From Haematococcus lacustris (lineage: Eukaryota; Chlorophyta; Chlorophyceae; Chlamydomonadales; Haematococcaceae): a stretch of 64,000 nt of DNA. The DNA is taken from positions 9,646,787 to 9,710,786 of the forward strand of contig JASKMD010000008.1 in assembly GCA_030144725.1 (NCBI GenBank), written 5' to 3'. Numbering within the stretch: position 1 is the first letter of the stretch; each line of letters opens with the position of its first letter. The translations under genes were made by a program, and so were the position numbers. Of this stretch, positions 9,606 through 20,363 are shown in pieces. The notes beneath the pieces are model-generated. The model saw only the letters and a list, made by a program, of their open reading frames with translations. It had not been told where the DNA came from and ran no database searches.

Positions 9606-10781
9606 TCACATATCTGGAAGGTTCCATGCAGAAAACAAAGAATGTCTAAACCGTGCATGACATGTAAAAATACCACCGCTGCCTGGCTGCATGGACAAGC
9701 ATGCATGCGAACCGTTGCATTTCCCCCTCCCTGAAATGTTGCGCCCCAAAACATTTAACCGTCGTGACCTTCGCACACTGTTCCGCCTGCACTCATGACA
9801 TAGCCATTCTCCTTTAGGAACACGACGTAAAGGGGGAGTGAGGCAGGTGATGTGATAACCTTGGTCACATTTGTCGCAAAGTAACATGGGAGGGCGGCTA
9901 GCGCGGCTCGCGCAAATCTGGCATGCAGGATCGTCGTCTACCGGCTTGTCTGGAGGTACGTGGTGGCGAGCCGTGTAGTCTCTGATCATTGCAGCCACGT
10001 CCTCTTGTTCGGCCAATGCTAGGCCCCATTCCCACGAGTTGAAGGAGTCGTCGTAGCCCTTCCATTCAAAAGGTATTGAAAAGCATGCTGGGAGTCATTC
10101 CAGCGTCGTCCCAAGATGGCTTCAATGGTGAAGTACTCCTCACCGTCCTCCAATGGGGGTAGTGGTTGCAAGTCAACATGGCGGGCGGGGAAGGAGCTGG
10201 TGGTAAGGTATGGCCGCAGCTTGAAGATGTGGAAGGTGGGTGTGATCCTCATCGTGGTGGGTAGGTCCAGCTTGTAAGCCACAGGTGATATCTTGGTCAG
10301 AACCTTGAAGGGGCCAACATAGCGGGGTTGTAGCTTGGCGCTGTTGCTGGGCGTCTAGAGAAGAGCACCTTATCACCCACATTGAACTCAAGATGACGGC
10401 GGTGCTTATCCGCCTGTTGCTTTTGCTTGTCAACCTCACGCTGTAGGGCTGCCTTGGCTGTGTCCATGTTGTAGCGCATGGTGGTGACAAAGGCGTCAGC
10501 AACGGGGCTGGAAACAAGAGTGGAGGGGGCCTGCAACAAAGCCTCAGGTGTGCGGGGGTGGTGGCCGTAATTGAGGTAGAAAGGGGAGAAGCCTGTGCCA
10601 ACATGGGTAGAGCTGTTGTATGCAAACTCTACAGCGGCTAGATGCTCGTCCCAATCTGTCTTGTAGTGGTTGAGGTAAGGTCATAGCATATCCTCCACTG
10701 TCCGGTTGGCGCGCTCTGATTGCCCGTCTGTTTGGGGATGGTAGGCAGAGGACGTGAGTAGTCGAGTGCCGGTGCACCTGT
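9606..10781 (-). mobile_element. Chromovirus B fragment: integrase C-terminus, chromodomain, PHD finger
   Basis: In minus order: SSAYHPQTDGQSERANR (end of the integrase core, about 10760-10700), then EFAYNSS...SPFYLNYG, then KLQPRYVGPFKV. A chromodomain follows (EEYFTIEAILGRR...EWKGYDDSFNSWEW). Next, after about 20 residues, comes a PHD finger: CQICASRAS, LLCDKCDQGYHITCL, PPLRRVPKGEWLCHEC, with the C4HC3 ligands in order. Defects: a TGA after TVEDML (CGA to TGA type) and frameshifts near 10350 and in the chromodomain near 10065. A purine-rich tract, complement of 9720-9735, precedes a TG-initial LTR at 9719. The element is a relic, cut at 10781 where plus-strand chromovirus A begins. Confidence 0.85.
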
Positions 10782-10996
10782 CACACCTTCGAGAAATGTT
10801 TAGCTTGCTAAGGAAACATAAATATTTTGCTAAATTATCAAAATGCGAGTTTATAAAAGAGTCTCTACCTTTCCTAGGGCACATCATCTCTAAAGATGGT
10901 GTAGCTGTAGATCCTTGCAAGGTGGCTGACATTAAAAACTGGTTTGTTCCTGCGAACTTGACAGCTCTGCAGTCATTCCTTGGCATGGCTAATTAT
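10782..10996 (+). mobile_element. Chromovirus A, piece 1: end of reverse transcriptase
   Basis: The frame reads [38 protein letters not shown] and LTALQSFLGMANY, the thumb/connection part of a Ty3-type reverse transcriptase. It stops at the NYY(R/K)F position, where a minisatellite begins. The matching continuation, KFVHSFSSIAVPPTN, is at about 12965. Confidence 0.85.
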
Positions 10997-11004
10997 GTAG
11001 TGTG

Positions 11005-11540
11005 GGTCGGCATGACAGTGACAATGGGGTGTCAGCATGCCAGTGGCGGGTGGGACGGCATGACAGTGGCAATGGGGTGTCAGCATGCCAGTGGCAGGTG
11101 GGCCGGCATGACAGTGGCAAGGCGGTATCAGCATGCCAGTGGCAGGTGGGACGGCATGACTGTTACAATGGGGTGTCAGCATGCCAGTGGCAGGTGGGAC
11201 GGCATGACTGTTGCAATGGGGTGTCAGCATGCCAGTGGCAGGTGGGACGGCGTGACTGTTGCAATGGGGTGTCAGCATGTCAGTGGCAGTGTGGGTCGGT
11301 ATGACAGTGGCAATGGGGTGTCAGCATGCCACTGGCAGGTGGGTCGGCATGACAGTGGCAATGGGGTGTCAGCATGCCACTGGCGGGTGGGACGGCATGA
11401 TTGTGGCAATGGGGTGTTAGCATGCCAGTGGCAGGTGGGTTGGCATGACAGTGGCAATGGGGTGTCAGCATGCCAGTGACGGGTGGGTTGGCATGACAGT
11501 GGCAATGGGGTGTCAGCATGCCAGTGGCAGGTGGTGACAG
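11005..11540 (+). repeat. 48-bp minisatellite, about 11 copies
   Basis: Unit begins GGCATGACAGTGGCAATGGG and continues GTGTCAGCATGCCAGTGGCA plus GGTGGGAC. Units sit head to tail without unique spacers. They are read as repeated peptides in several frames, none with independent support. Confidence 0.9.
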
Positions 11541-11848
11541 CAGCCAGGCGGCAGGCACGGGGTGACCAGCATTCACAGTGTCGGTAGCCAGGCACACCCT
11601 TGCTCTAGCCAGGCACGGGGTGACAGCATTCACAGGGTCTGTAGCCAGGCGGCAGGCACAGGGTGGGCGTCATGCAGCAGTTGGCAGAGGGCGAGGTGCA
11701 TGTAGCTGGTAGCATGTGGCCAGCAGCGTGGACATGGCATGTAGTGAGTAGATGACATGACATGGCACTGACGAGCAGCGTGCACCGGGCTCAGGGCGAG
11801 AGCGTGCATTCGCGGCGTGCAGTGCACATCGCGATTCCGCATCTATCA

Positions 11849-12696
11849 CAATGTTGCAGCTGCAGCTACAGCTGCCACCCTGGGGTCTGCTGTGCTACGG
11901 ACTGATGGGTGGTGCGTGGCGCAGTGGCTAACATCGCATCGTACCTGCTCTCTTGTTGGGATGAGCCCAGCCTGTTGCGGAGATGTTGTGGCCATGGTTC
12001 TGCGATAGCGAGGACCTGCGACCAGCGCACAAGCTGTCATGTTGGGGCGCTGCTTCATATAGAATGCTATCCCTCGCATTTTGATAGCAGCTGCCCGGCG
12101 TGCTCCGCAGTGTGGGATAAGCGTTGTGTGGTGTTGGGATTGCTTGGTCGAAACGAAACGCATATGCTTGGGAGCTGGGAGCTCTAGTATTGGTAATCGA
12201 CGCAGGCGGTCTCCGAACTCTATCTTCGCATCAGAGACACCATTTCGGCGCATGCCCCCCCCAGCCCCCATGCGGCCTATTGGAAACGCACCGCAAATGA
12301 TTCGCCCCACCCCCATCCTCGATCCCGGACTTGTTTGTCACGCTGTCAGGATAGGGATTGGGCGAATCGATTGGGATGATGGCAAGAATATAACAATACC
12401 GTTTCGCCATGTAAAAGTATGCGTTTCGTTTCGACCAAGCAATCCCAGCACCACACAGCGCTTATCCCACACCGCGGAGCACGCCGGGCAGCTGCTATCA
12501 AGGTGCGAGGGATAGCATTCTATATGAAGCAGCGCCCCAGCATGACAGCTTGTGCGCTGGTCGCAGGTTCTCGCTATCGCAGAATCATGGCCGCAACATC
12601 TCGGAAACGGGGGCTCATCTCAACTTAAGAGCAGGTAAGATGCGATTGGTCCGTAGCACAAGCGGAGCATGGTCCAGCGGCAGCTGCAGCATCGTC
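11849..12696. mobile_element. Foldback element with arms of about 280-310 bp
   Basis: Left arm 11849-12163 and right arm 12417-12696 are inverted copies. Shared landmarks are TGTGCTACGGAC, GCGCACAAGCTGTCATG, ATAGAATGCTATCCCTCGCA and GACCAAGCAATCCCA, with their complements. The 250-bp spacer has no coding capacity. Ends resemble GATGCTGCAGCTGC. It lies within the DNA that splits chromovirus A. Confidence 0.75.
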
Positions 12697-12699
12697 ATG

Positions 12700-12962
12700 G
12701 GTGCGATGGGTGCGATAGGTCCAGCGACAGCTGCAATATCGTTATGGGTGCCAGCTGCATGCCGCTCGCCCTGCGCCAGCTGCCAGGCTGCTATCACCCC
12801 CTGCTGCCAGGCTGCTGACGCCACCTGCTGACTGTCACCGCCTGCTACCAGGCTGCTGACGCCACCTGCTGGCTGTCACCACCTGCTACTAGGCTGCCGA
12901 CGCCACCTGCTGCCAGGCTGCTTTTACCCCCTGCCGCCAGGCTGTTGACGCCACCTGCTGTG
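12700..12962 (+). repeat. Imperfect tandem repeats of CTGCTGCCAGGCTGCTGACG type
   Basis: Irregular units of about 30-45 bp (GCCACCTGCTG..CAGGCTGCTGA) run up to the boundary with the next chromovirus A piece. TGTGG occurs at both boundaries (about 10997 and 12958) and could be a target-site duplication. Confidence 0.65.
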
Positions 12963-13890
12963 GCAAATTTGTGCATAGTTTTAGTTCCATTGCTGTTCCA
13001 CCTACTAACTTTGCTGGCCCTGAAGGCAAATCTATTAACTAAGCACAATGGCCTAAACCCCAGCTAGATGCTTTCAATGCTTTAAAGCATGCCATCATCC
13101 AGGTGCCTATGCTCCGCCTTCCTGATATAACTAAGCCCTTTGAAGTCTACTGTGACGCCTCACTCTTAGGTGTTGGCGCAGTATTGACGCAGGCTGGTTA
13201 CCCCCTGGCATACTACTCACGTAAGCTGTCAAAAGCTGAAATGAATTATACCACTAGGGAACAGGAAACTTTGGCTATTATTGTAGCGTGTACACAGTGG
13301 CGATGCTACCTTGAAGGTGTGCAATTCACCCTGTTTACTGATCACCGCCCTCTAGAGGCCCTACCTACACAGTCTACACTGTCACGTAGGCAAAGCCGCG
13401 GGTTGGAGTTCCTATCCCGATTTAATTACACCATTGAATACCTACCTACGTATTCTAGTAACTTCAGCGACGGCTAAGACTGATACTGACAAAATCTTGG
13501 TGACGAACAGGCAGCAGAAGCGGAGATTACAGGAGGGTGAGGAAGCCGGTGCGGGTACACCGTTGGGCAGCGGCAGCGGAGGCAGCGAACAGCAGCCTAC
13601 TGCTGGATCAGACCCTGACCATGATGCTGACTCTGATGATGTTCTAAAGCCATCAGAGTGTAAGCGGTTAAGGTGGGCTGACCCAGTCTCTAATGACTGT
13701 GAGGCACAGGTCCCTGAGTATCCTGGTCACCCTTCTCAGGTCACAGATTGGCTAATTAGTGCCTATAGCACTGATCCCGCCTTTGCTGAACCTAATGAGG
13801 AGTGGGAAATGACCCAAGAGGGTCTGTGGCGACATATTGATAAAGGTACTATTGTGGTTTCTAATGATATCCAGCTACGAGAGCATATCT
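12963..13890 (+). mobile_element. Chromovirus A, piece 2: RNase H and start of integrase
   Basis: The frame resumes with KFVHSFSSIAVPPTN, then LDAFNALKHAIIQVPMLRLP, VYCDASLLGVGAVLTQAGYP (RNase H), YYSRKLSKAEMNYTTREQE and FTDHRPLEAL. Defects include a TAA near 13040 and a frameshift at NFSDGL (about 13475). The second frame runs to MTQEGLWRHIDKGTIVVSND and stops at QLREHI, the point where integrase continues at 18931. Confidence 0.85.
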
Positions 13891-14144
13891 GAAGTGTAAG
13901 CAAATTACAGGATCAAATAATTCTTCATAATCCGGGTTGATATTGGGTCCTCATCGTGTCAATCTTACATAAATAGCCAGGTTTGTATAGTCGCCCTCAT
14001 TTGCTATCACAATATGCAGCATATCGGGTCCCCCAATACAACGCCCTCATTGTTTCACAGCAACTCATGCATAGTAGAAAGTTGATACTGTGTACCCAGG
14101 GGCTCGAGGGTGCAACTAGGTGGATGGTGCACAGAGTGATGTGT

Positions 14145-14335
14145 TGGCCATGTGGGGGTGGGGGTAGGGCGCCACGCTGGCCATATGGGGGAAGGGCGCC
14201 GTGCTGGCCATATGGGGGTAGGGCGCCGCGCTGGCCATGTGAGGGTGAGGCGCCGCGCAGGCCATGTAAGGGTAGGGCGCCACACTGGCCATGTGGGGGT
14301 GGGGGTAGGGCGCCGCGCTGCCATGTGGGGGTGGG
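14145..14335 (+). repeat. Minisatellite GGCCATGTGGGGGTAGGGCGCCGCGCT (left half)
   Basis: Units of roughly 27-36 bp. The array continues at 18053-18130 on the far side of LTR element D, showing that D inserted into it. Confidence 0.85.
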
Positions 14336-14705
14336 TGTAACAGTCCAGACACTCAGCTAGGATGAATGCGATGTTTATGTCATTCCCCATGCAGGTTCTA
14401 GTGTGACATTTGAAGTACTTTGTTTTTAAGCTGAGATCGTTTTGGATTCGAGGAGAAAGATGTAAGCAAACACTGCGCTTCTTCTCCAGCGTCCCCGTTA
14501 CTGGACAAGTCTCTGATTCAACTAGGCTCGCCACTACCAAGAGTACGTGTGTAGCCTGCGTCTCCATTCGCAGCCACAACACCCAGTAGCTGCTTTCTAA
14601 GTCTGTAGCTGCTCTAGCCGCATACGCAACAGCTATTTAGCCCAGCCAGTTCAAAAACCCTAAAGTTGCAGCCATGCATACTGGGTACCTGGCTGTACTG
14701 TAACA
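14336..14705 (+). repeat. 5' LTR of element D
   Basis: TG...CA bounded, 370 bp, near-identical to 17683-18052. Confidence 0.9.
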
Positions 14706-17682
14706 CTTGGTTTCCCCGTATTCGATCATCCCTGTGCAGTGAGCGCAAACCCAGAGACCGTCACTGATCTGGTCGACGAATCTCTGGAAGCGCATCCAGC
14801 GAACCCACCTCCAGAACGACCTACTCGAGCGGCCATTCCCTACCCAGCTTCCAGTTCGGGTTCGGCTCAAGGTCGTGGTACTGGACGGTTGGCCCACCAG
14901 TCCGGTCCTTCCCGCGGAAGAGGCAGGAACACACCTGGCACTAGCGCCAGAGCTACGCAAACTTTCATTGTTGTACCTGCTGTGCTTGCACTGCTGTTTT
15001 GCAGACTTGCCTGACCCTTCACACGGAGAATGCTAGCTAGTCCCGTTGCACGGAGTTCTGTCTTGTCGAGTGCTTGCTTGTATTGCTGTTTTCCCAAACC
15101 TACTTTGCCCGCATTGCGGAGAATGTTCAGCTGCTCCCGCTTTGCGGAGAATGATGCCAGGCCCGCTAGTGCGACAATGCCTGACTTGCAGCCTGACTTG
15201 CACGACTGCAGTGCACCGCAGTTTGTCCTTGCACTTGCGATGCTTACCACCATCATCCCCACCACCACCCCAGCTAACGGGAGAATAGTGAGCTTGTTGT
15301 CACCAAACATGTAATTCTGCAGCCAAAACTGCAGCTAGCCTTCCTACCACAGCCTGCTCCAAGCACAGAGTACACATCTGCCAGCTAAGAAGCATGTAAC
15401 AACACAGGTGCACTCCTGCCCTAAGCAGAGATACATTGCACAAACAATAACACATACCTGGCCAGCTCTTGGCACAAAGTACACCCAGCAAGCAAACACC
15501 ACCATCAGCCTTTCCTTGCAGAGCACCAGACTGCAAGAGAGATGTTTCACTCCAGCCAACCTTACACCAACCTGCTCCTTGCAGAGTCCCAACACAATCA
15601 GCCTGCTCAAGCAGAGAACACATAGTGGCACTCCTGCCCTAAGCAGAGACGCATTGCACCGGCAACAACACATACCTAGACACCTCTTGGCACAGAGCAT
15701 TCCGTACAGGTAACCACTACCGACATCAGCCTGCTGAAGCAGAGGCCAGTACCGTGCAGTGCACCACAGCCTGCAGAGGGTCATCACATGCATTTGGCAG
15801 TAGCACCCAGCCTACCAGGCATAGTCTCAAGCTGATAGACACGACAAGCAGGGCAAAGTGGCATGGGGGCCAGCCCAGTAGTCATATCTTGATGTCTTGA
15901 CATGCACTCTCAGCTGCCCAGCGTTAAGTGCACCATACGCCACACATAGCTGCTTCTGTAGCGCACAGAACTTCTGTCGACTTCTGTCGACGCACTTGCA
16001 GCCCAACCCGCAGCACAAGTGGAACCCCACAGCGGAGAGCTCTTACGACCTTCCACCCTTCTATGAGGAGACCACGCAGTAAGCTGGCCTAGCACAGCAC
16101 CTGCAGCACCTGCGACAAAACGCGCATCATTGCACTGCCACATCCCGCTTCAGGCGAGACCTCACAGCACAGCTCTAGCTTATCCTGCTGGCTTCAGCCA
16201 CAGAAACATCACCTACAGCCTACACTCCTGCATTCCATGCAGAGCACAACATACATCAAGGCGGCAGAGCAACCCAGCCCAGCAGCCTGCCAGAACAATC
16301 AAGCAGCATAGCCGCATGGCATACGCAAACAGACACTTGCAGCCCAGGTTTAGCCTGAGGTAGCGCACATATACAACATGGCAGCAGAGCTTCCTCGCCC
16401 AGCAGCCTACCAGCACAAACAAGCCGCATAGCTTCACAGTATGCGCACAAAGTTGCAGCCCAGGTAGCGCCTGAGGTAGCACAAATACACCATGACAGCT
16501 CACCTAGAAGCCTACCAGCACAAACAATCCGCACAGCCAAACAGCATGCGCACTCTCTCACAGCCCAGGTTCTGCCTGAGGTAGCATACACAGCATGGCT
16601 GCAAGGCACACAGCCCAACAACCTACCATTCCATACAAGCCGCTAGCTTCATTGTTAGCACACAAACAAGCAGCCCAGGCATCCCCTGAGGTAGCATACA
16701 CACATCATGGCAGCACAACACCCTAGCCAGCAGCCTGCCATTACAATTAAGTCGTTCGCTGGACAGCCGACGCACAAGCAAGCAACCCAGGTGTCCCCTG
16801 AGGTAGCGCACAATGGCACGGGGCAAAGCGATAATGCATTTGCCTAGGGTTGCAGCTTCCATTCTGCTTCTCTCATGTTCACTCATGCATGGGCCACACA
16901 CAATGCAGTCAGGCACAAACACCTCTGCGTCCAATCAATCGGGCACATACGCCTAGGCTCTTGAGCTTCGCAGCCTTGCACCTCAAGTGACCTTAAAGTG
17001 CACAGTACCAGCGTCTCACCACGGATGCACTGGCTGGCTAGCATGCCAGTCAGTACAGCAGAGCCGGGGGGGTCAAATAGCTCCCATGCGCACCGACCTG
17101 CAACACATGGGCATGTGTGCAACAAAGCACCTGACCCCACAATCTTTCCACTCTGGTTAGGGACAAAGCATATGTCTGCTTATATCCCACCAACTCTGTT
17201 CCAGCACTTTGCAGCCGGCATGGTTTGATCACCCATTGCAACCTGCGCTGAACACAGCCACCACTACTTCGTCTGTTACAATGGTTTCTTCTGTCAGCTA
17301 CCGCCAGCAAGGAGGAGGAGAGCATGACCAAGATGGGGCACGAGACAAGATTCTGATGCTTTTGTCGATGAGTATGAACACCTCTTTGAGAGAGGTTTGC
17401 ATGTAGCTTTGCTTTGCATGGAGCTGGATGCATCTGCGTGTCTGTTGCATGTACCCTGATGCATGACTTGATATGACTGCTGTCTGCTTCTTTCTGCGTC
17501 TTCCTACATGTAGCTTTACTTTGCACGGAGCTGAATGCATTTGCTTGTCTGTTGTAGGTAGCTAGCATCATGAATGTTTTTGTCTGCCTGTCCTTGCATG
17601 CCTGTTTTGCCTGTTGTCGCAAGATTCTGACTGATATCAAAACTGCAAGCTCCGGGACGTAGCTTTTCGGAGTGGGGGAGAG

Positions 17683-18052
17683 TGTAACAGTCCAGACACT
17701 CAGCTAGGATGAATGCGATGTTTATGTCATTCCCCATGCAGGTTCTAGTGTGACATTTGAAGTACTTTGTTTTTAAGCTGAGATCGTTTTGGATTCGAGG
17801 AGAAAGATGTAAGCAAACACTGCGCTTCTTCTCCAGCGTCCCCGTTACTGGACAAGTCTCTGATTCAACTAGGCTCGCCACTACCAAGAGTACGTGTGTA
17901 GCCTGCGTCTCCATTCGCAGCCACAACACCCAGTAGCTGCTTTCTAAGTCTGTAGCTGCTCTAGCCGCATACGCAACAACTATTTAGCCCAGCCAGTTCA
18001 AAAACCCCAATGTTGCAGCCATGCATACTGAGTACCTGGCTGTACTGTAACA
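17683..18052 (+). repeat. 3' LTR of element D
   Basis: TG...CA bounded, 370 bp, preceded by the polypurine tract and followed by the duplicated GTGGG. Confidence 0.9.
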
Positions 18053-18609
18053 GTGGGGGTAGGGCGCCGCGCTGGCCATGTGAGGGTAGGGCGCCGCGCT
18101 GGCCATGTGGGGGTGGGGGTAGGGTAGGGTTGCAGGTTGGGTAGGGTTGCAGGTTGCATGGCGAGAGAAGGGCGCCATGGGAGTGGCAGGGATGGTAGCC
18201 AAGCAAAACCAGCACACGCGTCACCAAGCCCTTGGCGTTGCGGGGGTCCATGTGAGGCTTTGCACGCTCCCAGTCCTCAGCGGTGATGAGCTTGGCATGC
18301 TTGGTAGTGTGCTGGACCTACACAATAACATAGCAAAGTTAGGATAAAGTGAGTAGAGCTGGCATTGCATTGTCATGTGTCAAGATTAGCAATAGCCAAG
18401 ATGAAAGCACGCCTACTAGCAACTAGCAAGCATGTTGCACCACCCACCTCTCCTGCAGCATGGGCAGCCTTGTCATGCCCATCCACCAAATCTCGTAGCT
18501 CCTTCCACACACCAGTCTTGGCCAACAGGTTAGGCTTGTCCGCCTTCGGAATGTTGGTGAAGCGGTTCAGCCTGATATGCTCGAAAATGATGGCACGCTG
18601 CAGGTTGGT

Positions 18610-18900
18610 ATAGTTGACGGGCCGCGGGGTGCGCTTTTGTATAATAGCAGGGCCGCGGAAAGCACTTTTTTTATAATTGCCGGGCCGCGGAGAGCACTTT
18701 TGTATATTTGCCGGGCCGCGGGGTGCCCTTTTGTATAATTGCCGCGGGCACTTCAGATATACCGAATAATCGCCTCTACCTCGCACATTATGCGAATCTA
18801 ATGGACTCGTCCTCGTCTCCGCGGCCATATACACCTCGGCTGCGCCTCGGTGTATATGGCCGCCTCGCCTCGGACTCGTCCATTATTTTCGCATAATGTA
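18610..18900. repeat. Tandem repeats and a 50-bp-arm hairpin
   Basis: Four units of about 36-40 bp containing TTTTGTATAATTGCCGGGCC run from 18610 to 18750. A hairpin follows: arm 18787-18835 (CATTATGCGAATCTAATGG...GCCATATACACC) and arm 18849-18898, with a loop of about 13 nt around GGCTGCGCC. The outer and inner parts pair well and the middle is mismatched. Confidence 0.7.
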
Positions 18901-18930
18901 CTCGGCCCGCCGATTATCCATTACATATCT

Positions 18931-19741
18931 TGCACGAAATGCATGATGCTAAGTATGCTGGCCACCAAAACCCTTGAACGTGTGCGTAGGGTGTTCTGGT
19001 GGAAAACCATGCGTGCTGACGTTGAACACTATGTGACTAACAGTGATGCATGCCAACGAAACAAAGCCTCTCGCCAGGTACCTGGTGGGCTGCTATATTC
19101 CTTGTCTATACCTGAGTACCGCTGGGAATCCGTCACCATGGATTTGGTGGTTAAGCTTCCAGTCGGTGTGCATGGCTATGACTCTATATGTGTGGTTGTG
19201 GATCGTCTGTCAAAGATGGTTCATCTAATCCCATGCATTGAAGCCATGGATGCTAAGGAATACGCTGAATTATACATTGACCATGTATTTAGATACCATG
19301 GCCTTTCTCAAGTAACCATCTCTAATCGTGCTGCTACCTTTAACAACCAGTTCTGGATTGAGGTCAGGAAGTTGGTGGGTGTAGACCCCGCTTTCAGCAC
19401 AGCGTATCATCTTGAGTCAAATGGTCAGACTGAGCGTACAAACCAAATTGTGGAAGAAATGCTTAGACATTATATCCTACCTACTCAAGTAGACTGGCCA
19501 AGGCATTTAGCCTTTGCCGAGTTTGCTATAAATAATTCATGGCAAGAGTCTATGCAGTCCACACCATTTTTGGTGAACTATGGACAGTCACCCATTACAC
19601 TTGTGCTGCATAAGCTGCCCAGGCCGTGCCTATCTCCCTCCGCTGAGAGCTTTGCCAAGAAGTGGGAGCATGAGGTAAAGCATGCTCAGAAGTGCATGCG
19701 GGTGGCTCAGGACCGCCAACAGAGGTATGAGAATAAGCCAT
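18931..19741 (+). mobile_element. Chromovirus A, piece 3: integrase
   Basis: After a one-base frameshift in the zinc-binding part (LHEMHDAKYAGHQ, then TLERVRRVFWWKTMRADVEH) the frame is open to 19741. The core has TMDLVVKLPVG (first Asp), TISNRAATFNNQFW (second Asp replaced by Asn) and YHLESNGQTERTNQ (Glu present). The zinc finger has lost one Cys (NSDACQRNK). It ends at QDRQQRYENK and continues at 29951 with RRRDVTLSLGDSVLL. Inactive. Confidence 0.9.
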
Positions 19742-19829
19742 AGAGTGCCAGGTTTCATGTCACCTCATGACCCAAAACCTTCTACCTCAATTGCCTTTGC
19801 CACAAAACCTTTGGTCCCACATACCAACA

Positions 19830-20187
19830 TAGCAAACCCAGTCAACCTAGCAAACCCAGTCAACCTAGCCAACCTAGCCGACCTTGCCAACCCAGTCAAC
19901 CCAGCCAAACCTAGCCAAGCCAGCCAGTTAGCCTAGCCAGCCCAGCCAACGTGGCCAACCTAGCCAACCTTGCCAACCTAGCCAACCTTGCCAACCCAGT
20001 CAACCCAGCCAAACCTAGCCAACCTAGCAAACCCAGTCAAACCTAGCAAACCCAGTCAACCTAGTCAACCTACCCAACCTAGCCAACCTAGTCAACCTAG
20101 CAAACCTAGCAAACCCAATCAACCTAGCCAACCTGGCAAACCTAGCCAACCTAGCAAACCCAAGCAACCTAGCCAACCTAACACCTA
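19830..20187 (+). repeat. AACCTAGCC-type 9-bp tandem repeats
   Basis: Degenerate 9-10-bp units (CAACCTAGC, CAAACCTAGC, CAACCCAGT). The complement of the same unit recurs at 29680-29790 (GGCTAGGTT), at the other side of the inserted block. Confidence 0.85.
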
Positions 20188-20363
20188 GACCCTCAGTCCT
20201 TCAATCCGCTAAATCGAAGTCCACAATCGTCAATAACGTCCAATAAAATCGCTTACATGCGGTGCATCCGGATGCAGTGATCCATCGGTGGGCCACTATC
20301 GCTGAAGGTCATGCAATTAAGGCCCATTTCCGGCTCTGTCCCTATACATGCGGCACACGTAGC

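Larger units (their letters stand above)
14336..18052 (+). mobile_element. Non-autonomous LTR retrotransposon D
   Basis: Two 370-bp LTRs, 14336-14705 and 17683-18052, start TGTAACAGTCCAGACACTC, end TACTGTAACA and differ at only a few positions. GTGGG occurs immediately outside both ends (14331-14335, 18053-18057), a 5-bp target duplication. A primer-binding-like TGGTTTCCCC is 2 nt inside the left LTR (14708-14717) and a polypurine tract AGTGGGGGAGAG abuts the right LTR. The 3-kb interior has no protease, reverse transcriptase or integrase. It holds a short Arg/Ser/Gly-rich frame (14739-15014), long-period repeats near 15400-15700, and five tandem units of about 112 bp around GCAGCCCAGG...CCTGAGGTAGC (16337-16820). 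It must be mobilised in trans. Confidence 0.85.
13891..18930. mobile_element. Composite insertion of about 5 kb with CATATCT duplication
   Basis: CATATCT is present at 13884-13890 and 18924-18930. Joining across it restores chromovirus A (QLREHI-LHEMHDAKYAGH). The insert holds about 440 bp of unique and minisatellite DNA, then LTR element D (14336-18052), then about 870 bp that includes tandem repeats and a hairpin. No terminal inverted repeats are seen. Confidence 0.65.

Noticed and set aside
10754..11479. A 241-residue protein continuing from reverse transcriptase
   Set aside because: After residue 80 the frame is minisatellite; the real continuation of the domain is at 12963.
11005..11540. 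Regular 48-bp repeats resembling a CRISPR array
   Set aside because: Units are contiguous without unique spacers, the host is eukaryotic and there are no cas genes. It is a minisatellite.
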